DNA of 13,335 nt from an uncultured Veillonella sp. (GCA_900757715.1 CAAEOZ010000251.1:1-13335); one strand, 5' to 3'; counted from the stretch's first letter, positions 1 through 6,857 are shown. Notes: a model not told the origin generated them from the letters alone. Made by a program: numbers and translations.

Positions 1-728
1 GCATCGATGACAACATTTAAAATAAATGCTAATTTCGCAGTACGTCCAGCGTATACCATATCCTTATGAATTGGATTGTTCTCGATAATACCTGTACGAG
101 CATAGGGGCTGTTGATAAATTCAGCACAGTGATTTGCCATTACAGTTACTTCGGAAGCAATACCTGGCAATACGCTTTTTCTACCGCCAGAAAAACCCGC
201 AAAGAAATGTGGTTCAATAAAACCTTCAGAAATTAATAGGTCAGTTTCTACAGCTAGTTTATTGATGATGCAGTCCCCACCGGATGGCAACACGCCGATT
301 TTAGTCATTTGGCTAGCATCGCCAGAGATATGGTTTACAATCTTTTCATTGGCTACGATTTCAGGACCGAATTTATCTATCATTTCTTCATGTGTAGTAG
401 GGCGATGGAAACCAGTAGCTAATAAAATGGTAATATCGATGGATGGATTGGCTTCACGAATACGGCGAAGTAAAATTGGCATCGTAATTTTACTAGGCAC
501 TGGACGCGTATGATCACTTGTGATGATGACCATGTTGGATTTACCCTTAACCAATTCTTCCAAGCGTTGGCTGCCGATAGGGTTATCTAGCGCATGTTCT
601 ACCAATGCTTCTTGTGAAAGCTCCGCCTTATAGGAATGTGCTTTAGATTCTAATACACCTGCTATATTTTGATTAGGAATATTAATATCTACAAAGCCTT
701 TAGCATAGGGTACATTAAATGTTTTCAT
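1..728 (-). CDS. larA: Lactate racemase LarA (nickel-pincer enzyme), C-terminus cut by window edge
   Basis: LarA interconverts D- and L-lactate in the cytoplasm with a nickel-pincer nucleotide bound to a lysine. Only the first 242 codons are inside the window; the reading frame is open to base 1. Visible motifs are SDHTRP at residues 71-76, GFHRP with H108, EPHFFAGFSGGRK at 172-184 with H174 and K184, and H200. In the L. plantarum enzyme K184 carries the cofactor, H108 and H174 are the catalytic bases and H200 is a nickel ligand, and all four fall at the same numbers here. The ATG at 726-728 is preceded by AAGGAG at 737-742, eight bases away. It is the last gene seen of larE-larB-larC-larA, 54 bp after larC. 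The substrate-determining C-terminal half is missing, so a LarA homologue acting on another 2-hydroxyacid is possible; the family assignment itself is firm. Confidence 0.93.
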   Translation of the reverse strand, partial: MKTFNVPYAKGFVDINIPNQNIAGVLESKAHSYKAELSQEALVEHALDNPIGSQRLEELVKGKSNMVIITSDHTRPVPSKITMPILLRRIREANPSIDITILLATGFHRPTTHEEMIDKFGPEIVANEKIVNHISGDASQMTKIGVLPSGGDCIINKLAVETDLLISEGFIEPHFFAGFSGGRKSVLPGIASEVTVMANHCAEFINSPYARTGIIENNPIHKDMVYAGRTAKLAFILNVVID

Positions 729-782
729 GAGAATCACTCCTTAACTTAAACTATCAAACTATAAATAACCCTCTACGACAAA

Positions 783-2057
783 TCAATCCTCCTTATTACG
801 CAATCGTCGTTTAAGGTCTAATAAACTCATATCATTACACTTAGCAATAGCAGCGAGTGAATCATATTCATATTTATGTCTCACCACCCCAAAACCACAG
901 CTTTTTTTGAAAGCAATTGTATGTCCTTCCCAGTCTATATCTCCTGTAGACCGGTTCAGAATATATCGATCACAACGATGGTATCGAATACCAAGGCTTG
1001 TAGTATGCTTAAAGATTAAATCTCTTAAATTGTCGATATCGTCTACCTTACAAAGGACAGTCAGCATCGTGCCAGGTCGTTGTTTTTTCATCATAATCGG
1101 TGTGGTAAATACATCTAAGGCTGATGAAAGAACTAACTGTTCTACTGCATAGCCAATTTCTTCTGGCGTCATGTCGTCGAGATTGCAAGACAGTTCAATG
1201 ATTGTATCCTTTGAATCATGTAAAAGTTCTACAAAGGCACGAATGCAATTTGGTCTCTCAAATTGTTTCGTGCCAAACCCATAAGATACCTTTGCTGGTG
1301 TCATAACAGGCATATTACTATACGATGTGCCAAAATACTGTGCTAATGCAGCACCTGTAGGAGTGCACAGCTCACCTTTAATCTGATAATCTGCATATAT
1401 CGGTATACCAGCTAATAATTCCATTGTTGCTAGTGCTGGTACAGGTAGTTCTCCATGAGCACAGTGAACAGTTCCAGTTCCTACATGTATAGGAGAGATG
1501 ATAATCTCATTAAACTTCAATTCCTCTATGAGTACACAAACGGCCACAATATCTGCAATAGCATCGAGCATACCTAACTCGTGGAAATGAATTTGTGTCA
1601 CCGTTGATTTATGAACCTTAGCCTCCGCTTGTGCTACCAAATTATATACATTTATGGCATTCTGTTTACACGTATCAGAAATAGATAAACTATTAATTAT
1701 ATCCCTTACATCTTGTAATCCTCGGCCATGCACATGCTGTTCGCTATGTACATGATGCTCCGAATGTTCTCCGTCCCCATGTGTCTCACTATGTTTGATA
1801 TGTTCATGATAAGAATCATGATGATTATGATGCTCATCATGATTTTCAGATTCTTCTATACCATTAATGGTAACAGCTACCCGATAGCCTTGTAATCCCT
1901 TATCTTCTTTCGGTATTAGTGTATAGGTAACATCAGGCAATCCTATTTGATTAAGCCTTTCTATCCACATTTTAGAGTTATCTACTAAACCGAGTAATGT
2001 AGCGATCAGCATGTCGCCTGCAATACCCATTTGGCAATCTAAAAATAATCGTTTCAT
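783..2057 (-). CDS. larC: Nickel-pincer cofactor biosynthesis protein LarC (CTP-dependent nickel insertase), single ORF
   Basis: LarC is the cyclometallase that inserts nickel into the dithiocarboxylate precursor in a CTP-dependent step, giving the finished cofactor for LarA. The 424-residue product has the family landmarks in order: LDCQMGIAGDM at 6-16, an HFHELG motif at 157-162 followed by a conserved Asp at 165, GELCTPTGAALA at 228-239, CNLDDMTPEEIG at 291-302 and KKQRPGTMLTVL at 324-335. In L. plantarum larC is read as two frames joined by a programmed frameshift; here both halves form one uninterrupted frame. Residues 73-110 form an insertion with 15 histidines, plausibly nickel-binding. 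The ATG overlaps the larB stop by 4 bp (ATGA), with an AGGTGA ribosome site inside larB, so the two are probably translationally coupled. Confidence 0.95.
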   Translation of the reverse strand: MKRLFLDCQMGIAGDMLIATLLGLVDNSKMWIERLNQIGLPDVTYTLIPKEDKGLQGYRVAVTINGIEESENHDEHHNHHDSYHEHIKHSETHGDGEHSEHHVHSEQHVHGRGLQDVRDIINSLSISDTCKQNAINVYNLVAQAEAKVHKSTVTQIHFHELGMLDAIADIVAVCVLIEELKFNEIIISPIHVGTGTVHCAHGELPVPALATMELLAGIPIYADYQIKGELCTPTGAALAQYFGTSYSNMPVMTPAKVSYGFGTKQFERPNCIRAFVELLHDSKDTIIELSCNLDDMTPEEIGYAVEQLVLSSALDVFTTPIMMKKQRPGTMLTVLCKVDDIDNLRDLIFKHTTSLGIRYHRCDRYILNRSTGDIDWEGHTIAFKKSCGFGVVRHKYEYDSLAAIAKCNDMSLLDLKRRLRNKED

Positions 2058-2809
2058 TTACATTCACCTATATGATTAATCATATTCGCCGTATAAGCAG
2101 CACCAAACCCATTGTCTATATTGACAACAGTAACACCGCTAGCACAGGAATTGAGCATAGATAATAATGCCGTTACGCCCCCAAAGGCCGTTCCATAGCC
2201 TACACTAGTCGGCACAGCAATGACAGGTACATCCACGAGGCCACCAACTACACTAGCTAAGGCCCCTTCCATACCCGCAATAACAACGATAACCTTAGCA
2301 GTCATGATGGTATCTAAATGTTGTAACAATCGATGAATGCCCGCTACACCTACATCATAAATTCGATTGACCCTATTACCGTAAAACTCAGCCGTAATAG
2401 CACATTCTTCAGCTACTTTATAATCACTTGTACCGCCAGTAACAATAGCTATACTAGATTCTGTTTTCTTCGTAGGCATGTCACCAATATACCCAATATG
2501 AGCATCCTTAATATATATCAATGAGTGTTGTTTTTGAATCTCTGCGGCCACATCAGGTGCTAAGCGTGTAATCAATATGTGACCTTGCCCGTTGGACTGC
2601 ATGGAGGAGATAATACCCACGATTTGTTCACTAGTTTTACCAGCACCATATATAACCTCTGGCACACCTTGGCGCAATTGACGATGTAAATCAACGTTTG
2701 CATACCCTAAATCATCTATAGGCTTCATCTTTAGCTTTAATAAGGCGGCATCCACATCTACCTGTCTATTTTTTACTTGCTCTAAAAGAGTTCTAATGTT
2801 TTCACTCAT
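2054..2809 (-). CDS. larB: Nickel-pincer cofactor biosynthesis protein LarB (NaAD carboxylase/hydrolase)
   Basis: LarB starts nickel-pincer nucleotide synthesis: it carboxylates the pyridinium ring of nicotinic acid adenine dinucleotide and cleaves the phosphoanhydride, releasing AMP. The 251-residue protein has a helical N-terminal part (about 1-115) and a PurE-like C-terminal domain (about 118-250) with AIVTGGTSDYKVAEECA at 121-137, the glycine-rich VIAGMEGALASVVGGLV at 176-192 and VPTSVGYGTAFGG at 199-211. C222 in NSCASGV is the likely equivalent of the catalytic cysteine reported near position 221 in the L. plantarum protein; this mapping is by motif and not by alignment. The length is usual for the family. 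The gene overlaps larE and larC by 4 bp on either side, and AGAGGTG lies before the ATG, which fits one coupled operon. Confidence 0.95.
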   Translation of the reverse strand: MSENIRTLLEQVKNRQVDVDAALLKLKMKPIDDLGYANVDLHRQLRQGVPEVIYGAGKTSEQIVGIISSMQSNGQGHILITRLAPDVAAEIQKQHSLIYIKDAHIGYIGDMPTKKTESSIAIVTGGTSDYKVAEECAITAEFYGNRVNRIYDVGVAGIHRLLQHLDTIMTAKVIVVIAGMEGALASVVGGLVDVPVIAVPTSVGYGTAFGGVTALLSMLNSCASGVTVVNIDNGFGAAYTANMINHIGECK

Positions 2810-3552
2810 GAACGCACCTCTAAATCTAATACAACATCATCAAACATAGATTTTAAATATGTGAGAATCTCTATCCTATTTTTAATAACAATAGCGATTT
2901 GATTTTCTGGAACTTGAATTTTAGCATTGTTTCCTATCAAACGAACACGAAAATCTGATAAATCTAAGGAAAATAAATATTTTTCTGCTAGTTCGATATG
3001 TTCTAAATCATGACTAGTTATGCGTTGTCCCGCTTGAAATCTAGTAGCTAAGCAAGCATAGGATGGTTTATTCCAAGTAAATAAATTAGCCTGTTGGGCT
3101 AATTTGCGTATCATAGATTTTGTTAAGCCACAGTCTCGCAATGGTGACTTAACATATAGCTCAGCTATGGCTCTCATACCAGGGCGATCATCTATATCAT
3201 CACTTGCATTAGTTCCATCACATAATACGGTAAATCCATCGCGTTTAGCATATTCACTTATCGTTGTGAACACATGATGTTTACAGTAATAACAACGATT
3301 GTTTGAATTACTCGTTACATCATCATGTGCAAGCACATCTATATCTATGATTTCTAAGGGAATATCTATAAATTCTGCGATTTTCTTGGCATCATTTAAT
3401 TCAAATTGTGGTACAAACTGAGATTTCACAGTATATGCCTTGCATGGAATACCAGATTGTTTGGCAGCATATGCTAAGTAGGATGAATCCACTCCGCCTG
3501 ACAGGGCAACTGCTATATTACCAAGACTCGTTAAATACTCTATCAAATTCAT
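2806..3552 (-). CDS. larE: ATP-dependent sulfur transferase LarE (nickel-pincer cofactor synthesis), three-cysteine type
   Basis: LarE activates the LarB product by adenylation and replaces two carboxylate oxygens with sulfur. The 248-residue protein is an ATP-pyrophosphatase of the adenine-nucleotide alpha-hydrolase fold: the PP-loop SGGVDSS is at 18-24, CDGTNASDD at 111-119, and the conserved C-terminal PSYACLATRF at 163-172. C167 matches the sulfur-donating cysteine (C176) of L. plantarum LarE. Two further cysteines form CYYC at 87-90; together with C167 they give the pattern associated with [4Fe-4S]-dependent LarE proteins, rather than the single sacrificial cysteine. It is the first gene of the lar operon. 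The ATG at 3550-3552 has AAAGG at 3564-3568, a rather long 11-base spacing, and lies about 50 bp after a leftward terminator. Confidence 0.94.
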   Translation of the reverse strand: MNLIEYLTSLGNIAVALSGGVDSSYLAYAAKQSGIPCKAYTVKSQFVPQFELNDAKKIAEFIDIPLEIIDIDVLAHDDVTSNSNNRCYYCKHHVFTTISEYAKRDGFTVLCDGTNASDDIDDRPGMRAIAELYVKSPLRDCGLTKSMIRKLAQQANLFTWNKPSYACLATRFQAGQRITSHDLEHIELAEKYLFSLDLSDFRVRLIGNNAKIQVPENQIAIVIKNRIEILTYLKSMFDDVVLDLEVRS

Positions 3553-3570
3553 AACTTATGTAACCTTTAT

Positions 3571-3600
3571 TAATTCTCTATATTCTATAGTATTCTATAT
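3571..3600. repeat. Three roughly 10-bp tandem repeats in the larE promoter region
   Basis: On the plus strand this reads as three consecutive ten-base units, taattctcta, tattctatag and tattctatat. The last two share nine identical bases (TATTCTATA) and the first is a weaker copy. One helical-turn spacing directly upstream of larE would suit a regulator-binding array, but the region is AT-rich and chance or polymerase slippage is possible. The units also overlap a possible weak leftward promoter (TTGTTT, 16-bp spacer, TAGAAT) starting within the T-tract of the neighbouring terminator. Confidence 0.35.
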
Positions 3601-3636
3601 AAAAAACAAAAATAGAGTCTCAAACAAAGACTCTAT
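3601..3636 (-). terminator. Intrinsic terminator upstream of larE, leftward
   Basis: A perfect 9-bp stem (ATAGAGTCT at 3612-3620 pairing with AGACTCTAT at 3628-3636) encloses a 7-base loop. Read on the minus strand it is followed by TTTTGTTTTTT, a good uridine tract, so it should stop leftward transcription. It lies only 48 bp before the larE start codon. It could end transcription from the recO operon, shield larE from read-through, or act as an attenuator of a lar leader transcript. Confidence 0.8.
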
Positions 3637-3764
3637 CAACACATACTCTTATAGATTCAATTAAACAACTAACTTATGTATGTAGTATAAACTTTTTGAA
3701 TTAATATTTCTAACTCATAAAAAAGATAAATATGGATGTATCATATTGCTTTTTTTCTATATAA

Positions 3765-3817
3765 GAAAACCACCTGACTTAAAAAGATTTGTAAGACCTT
3801 TATTAGACAAGTGGTTT
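3765..3817 (-). terminator. Long imperfect hairpin downstream of recO, possible terminator or leader RNA element
   Basis: In minus-strand RNA, AAACCACUUG (3808-3817) pairs with CAGGUGGUUU (3767-3776) through ten pairs including one G-U. After a U-U mismatch two more pairs follow, leaving a loop of about 24 bases. The 3' side continues as TCTTATATAG, which is only moderately T-rich. It may be the terminator of the corC-recO transcript, backed up by the stronger one at 3601-3636, or a structured leader element. Confidence 0.4.
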
Positions 3818-3882
3818 AATATTAAGAAAAAAATATTATAAGCGAAAGATATATTAATTCTTTTAATAAATATATTAAATCT

Positions 3883-4584
3883 TTATATACTCATCAAAAA
3901 TTTAACACTTTGTAACGGCTTACCTATTTCTTGTTCACAGTAAGAAAATAATAATTTTTCTAGTTCCTTCCATATTGTTTTCGGAAGTTCTAAAGGCGTA
4001 TCTTCACCCCACTGATAAGCTAGAATCTGAGGTAATGCGGCTTTTACAGAGGGCGAAATAGTAAGATTTGTTGATTCTCTCACCTGCATCCAAAATGGAT
4101 CGATTCCATCTTGATGGCTAAAAGCATTAGCACTAGGTACAACCCCAGCGAGGGATAATAATTGCCATCCAAGCATTATCGTTCCCAATTGTACATTGCG
4201 ACGTCGAATTTGCTTGGAGTAATTTACTACCGTATCAAAGACCTTACGATCTACGTCATACATAGCAAATAATTCTTGAATGAGCTCACTCGCTACCGCT
4301 GCATAAGCAATATTATCGAGGTTTACATCTAAGGACTCCACCACATAGGAGCCATCAATTTGCGTAATATTCACATATTCCCCATCAGGTACGACTGTAA
4401 TATACATGGCACTAAACGGACGTAAATAAGAACTGTTACGCATCGTTATCATTCGCTTATGTGGAATCGATGCTCGGATGAGACCTAAGCCAGGAGTAAT
4501 AAAGGTAAATACGGAATATAACTTATATTTTTTTCGACTTATGACGATGGCTGGCGTATTAAAACCACCATTAAGCTTCTTCAT
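3883..4584 (-). CDS. recO: Divergent DNA repair protein RecO
   Basis: RecO helps load RecA at single-strand gaps in the RecF pathway and anneals SSB-coated DNA. The 233-residue product has the usual length and layout: an N-terminal OB-fold-like part (about 1-80, beta-rich, with PAIVISRKKYKLYSVFTFIT and a following glycine-rich turn) and a helical C-terminal part. Identification rests on this layout and on position, since recO commonly follows era in Firmicutes. Sequence identity to textbook RecO looks low. It has one cysteine only (C216), so the four-cysteine zinc finger seen in many RecO proteins is absent. Its start lies 14 bp inside the upstream gene, with GGAAGAAG before the ATG, suggesting coupled translation. 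An unrelated OB-fold protein is the main alternative. Confidence 0.75.
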   Translation of the reverse strand: MKKLNGGFNTPAIVISRKKYKLYSVFTFITPGLGLIRASIPHKRMITMRNSSYLRPFSAMYITVVPDGEYVNITQIDGSYVVESLDVNLDNIAYAAVASELIQELFAMYDVDRKVFDTVVNYSKQIRRRNVQLGTIMLGWQLLSLAGVVPSANAFSHQDGIDPFWMQVRESTNLTISPSVKAALPQILAYQWGEDTPLELPKTIWKELEKLLFSYCEQEIGKPLQSVKFLMSI

Positions 4585-5902
4585 TTTCTTCTTCCGTTGG
4601 CTCCTCTACTGGTATAGGTGTTACTTTAATGCGAGAAATACGATAACCTTGCATTTGCGTAACTTCAAAGGTATAACCATGAGCATCCACCGTATCACCT
4701 ACGATTGGTGTACGTTCTAATAAACCAAAGACATAGCCACCGATCGTATCAGAGTCAGAATTATCAATTTCAATATTCATAATCTCTTCTACTTCGTCTA
4801 CGAGGACCTTGCCATCAAACTCGAAGGAACCATCTGCATAGGACATCGTAGCCGGTAAATGCGGCTCATGCTCGTCTTGTATATCCCCAACTAACTCTTC
4901 GATAATATCTTCTAAGCCTACGAGACCAACCATGCCACCATATTCATCTACTACAACGGCTAGATAAATACGGCGCGTTCTCATATATTGCAACAAGGTA
5001 GATAATTTCATTACTTCAGGAACAGTAAGGATATCTCGTTTAATATTGCGCAAATCTTTACGGGCTTGATTAGGGCGTTCCATTAAATCTTTAATATGAA
5101 CAAGGCCAATAATGTGATCCTTATCCTCTACACAGAGTGGATAACGTGTATGTACTTTAGAACGGATAACCTTCATCGCTTCATCGTAACCGTCCTCAAC
5201 GAATACGCAATCTACGTCTTGACGAGGGACCATAACCTCTTTAGCCATGCGATCTACAAAGTTAAACACATTATCGATTAACTCAGACTCTACTTGGTCA
5301 AGTTGCCCTTCCTCGTGGCTTCGAGAAATCATCATACGAATTTCTTCTTCAGAGTACACAAGGTCTAGCTCCGTCAAATATTTTGTTTTGTAAAAGCCTA
5401 GAATAACATTAGAAATTTTACTAGCAATCCAAATAAAAGGATATACCAAGCGACCGGCAGCCACCACGATACGGCTATAGGTATTCACGTATTTCGTAGG
5501 GAAGGATAAGCCCAATGCTTTAGGTACAATTTCGCCGAAGATTAAAACGATTAAACTAATTAATAGTAATAAAATAACATCTAGTACCAAATGCATCCAT
5601 GTACTATGAATATTAAGAACCGCCACTAAACGATCAACGATATTATCAAATACAAAGGTACCAGTGCCTGCAAGGGCCAAGATAAAAAATAGAATCAAAA
5701 ACTGCGTAGTATTTAAAAAATACTCAGGATTTTGATAGAGCTTTAATAAAAACTCTCTATCCTTTTCTAAAAGGATATCCATATCCTCCACATGTTCTTT
5801 ACGAAGACGGGCAAAGGAGAACTTTGCAACCACAAAAAAGTTAATTAAGAAAATACATAACAGACCAAACCCGACGGGTATCAGGCCATCTACACTATCC
5901 AT
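4571..5902 (-). CDS. CNNM/CorC-family membrane protein with CBS pair (HlyC/CorC-like putative cation transporter)
   Basis: This is an inner-membrane protein of the DUF21-CBS-CorC_HlyC family, often annotated as hemolysin or magnesium/cobalt efflux protein; related CNNM proteins handle Mg2+ or Na+. Counting from the chosen start (443 residues), the DUF21 domain spans about 1-190 with hydrophobic helices near 6-26, 66-85, 103-123 and 142-160, and the family motif FGEIVPKALG at 122-131. The CBS pair covers about 205-345, beginning KEVMVPRQD and ending in VVVDEYGGMVGLV. The C-terminal CorC_HlyC domain is about 355-430, followed by an acidic tail. An in-frame ATG five codons upstream (at 5915-5917) lacks a ribosome site, whereas this ATG has AAAGGAA five bases away. 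A candidate promoter lies in the preceding gap. The ion transported cannot be told from sequence. Confidence 0.9.
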   Translation of the reverse strand: MDSVDGLIPVGFGLLCIFLINFFVVAKFSFARLRKEHVEDMDILLEKDREFLLKLYQNPEYFLNTTQFLILFFILALAGTGTFVFDNIVDRLVAVLNIHSTWMHLVLDVILLLLISLIVLIFGEIVPKALGLSFPTKYVNTYSRIVVAAGRLVYPFIWIASKISNVILGFYKTKYLTELDLVYSEEEIRMMISRSHEEGQLDQVESELIDNVFNFVDRMAKEVMVPRQDVDCVFVEDGYDEAMKVIRSKVHTRYPLCVEDKDHIIGLVHIKDLMERPNQARKDLRNIKRDILTVPEVMKLSTLLQYMRTRRIYLAVVVDEYGGMVGLVGLEDIIEELVGDIQDEHEPHLPATMSYADGSFEFDGKVLVDEVEEIMNIEIDNSDSDTIGGYVFGLLERTPIVGDTVDAHGYTFEVTQMQGYRISRIKVTPIPVEEPTEEENEEA

Positions 5903-5907
5903 CTTTA

Positions 5908-5914
5908 TTCCTTT
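5908..5914 (-). promoter_or_regulatory. Ribosome binding site deciding the CorC-like start
   Basis: AAAGGAA on the minus strand sits five bases before the ATG at 5900-5902. The alternative upstream ATG (5915-5917) would place this site inside the coding region and has only a pyrimidine-rich TTTCC stretch before it, so the downstream start is preferred. Confidence 0.7.
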
Positions 5915-5946
5915 CATATGATTATGGAAATACTTATTATCTTTTT

Positions 5947-5955
5947 ATTATATCA
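5947..5955 (-). promoter_or_regulatory. Candidate extended -10 promoter for the CorC-like gene and recO
   Basis: The minus strand reads TGATATAAT, a perfect -10 hexamer (5947-5952) with an extended TG. A weak -35 (TTGGTT) lies 16 bp upstream inside the end of era. Transcription would start near 5940, giving a leader of about 38 bases. The gap contains no terminator, so read-through from era is also expected. Confidence 0.45.
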
Positions 5956-5957
5956 AA

Positions 5958-6857
5958 TTATTTTTTATAACCAAGTTCAGATAACATACCAGATTTATTT
6001 CGCCAATCTTTTTTTACCTTAACCCAAAGGTCTAAGTAAACCTTTGTAGCCAATAGTTTTTGAATATCTGCACGCGCTTCGGCACCAAGTTGTTTTAACA
6101 AAGCACCTTTTTTACCAATAATAATACCCTTTTGAGAGTCTCTTTCACAGTAGATTGTAGCGCGGATATAGGTAGTACCATCATCACGTGTTTTCATTTC
6201 ATCTACGTCTACAGCAATAGCATGAGGTATTTCATCTCGTGTAGCCAACAAGATTTTTTCACGAACGATATCGGATATAATAAGACGTTCCGGTTGATCC
6301 GTAATCATATCTTCTGGGAAATATTGTGGACCTTCCGGCAATGTTTCTTCTAGAGCCTTAAGAATTTCAGATAAGTTCTCTTTATCTTTTGCAGAAATAG
6401 GAATTACACCTGCAAAGGGATATGCATCTTGATAAGAAACGATTACTTCTAAAAGCTCTTCTTTTTTGAGTGTATCAATTTTGTTAACTACCAAAAAAAC
6501 GGGAACTTTTACACGTTTCAATTGTTCAATAATGAAGTTATCCCCAGGACCACGTTTTTCATTGCCTACCACGACAAACAAGACGGCTTCCGTTTCTTTT
6601 AAGGACTCGATAGCAGCATCTACCATGAATTCGCCTAGCTTATGTTTTGGCTTATGAACACCTGGTGTATCCATAAATACGATTTGTTTGGCTTCATCTG
6701 TATATACGCAGATGATACGGTTGCGTGTTGTTTGAGCCTTATCGGATACGATAGCAATCTTATCACCAATTAAAGCATTAATTAAGGTAGATTTACCAAC
6801 ATTTGGGCGACCTACAACGGCTACAAAGCCTGATTTAAAATGTTCCTTTTTATTCAT
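5958..6857 (-). CDS. era: GTPase Era (30S ribosome assembly)
   Basis: Era is an essential GTPase that binds the 3' end of 16S rRNA and helps mature the 30S subunit. With the start chosen here the protein has 299 residues, the usual family length. The G1 loop GRPNVGKST is at 16-24, the switch I region KAQTTRN at 40-46, DTPG at 63-66, NKID at 125-128 and the G5 SAK at 155-157. The C-terminal KH domain has the GKKG loop at 248-251 within GIIIGKKGALLK. The frame continues upstream to an ATG at 6879-6881, but that would add eight atypical residues and a longer overlap with ybeY. The ATG at 6855-6857 overlaps the ybeY stop by 8 bp and has GGGAGGA upstream with an 11-base spacing. The ybeY-era pairing is widely conserved and links two 16S rRNA maturation factors. 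Confidence 0.97.
   Translation of the reverse strand: MNKKEHFKSGFVAVVGRPNVGKSTLINALIGDKIAIVSDKAQTTRNRIICVYTDEAKQIVFMDTPGVHKPKHKLGEFMVDAAIESLKETEAVLFVVVGNEKRGPGDNFIIEQLKRVKVPVFLVVNKIDTLKKEELLEVIVSYQDAYPFAGVIPISAKDKENLSEILKALEETLPEGPQYFPEDMITDQPERLIISDIVREKILLATRDEIPHAIAVDVDEMKTRDDGTTYIRATIYCERDSQKGIIIGKKGALLKQLGAEARADIQKLLATKVYLDLWVKVKKDWRNKSGMLSELGYKK

Larger units (their letters stand above)
3553..3882. other. 330-bp non-coding gap between recO and larE
   Basis: I see no credible coding sequence on either strand in this very AT-rich gap. From right to left it holds an A/U-only imperfect inverted repeat just after the recO stop, a TATAAT hexamer on the minus strand at 3835-3840 without a recognisable -35, a long imperfect hairpin (3765-3817), the intrinsic terminator (3601-3636), tandem repeats (3571-3600) and an exact 11-bp direct repeat (TAACTTATGTA on the plus strand at 3552-3562 and 3670-3680). 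It probably contains both the end of the recO transcript and the control region of the lar operon. Confidence 0.6.

Noticed and set aside
262..513. Plus-strand open frame of 83 codons
   Set aside because: It is antisense to larA, whose catalytic motifs are intact on the other strand, and it has no ribosome site or recognisable product.
1728..1841. CAT-rich stretch in larC as a CRISPR or simple repeat array
   Set aside because: There are no regular repeat-spacer units; it is the coding sequence for a histidine-rich protein segment in an intact frame.
3553..3882. Riboswitch (nickel/cobalt type) or T-box ahead of lar
   Set aside because: The gap lacks the G-rich conserved core of the NiCo riboswitch and any T-box motif; only generic hairpins can be supported.
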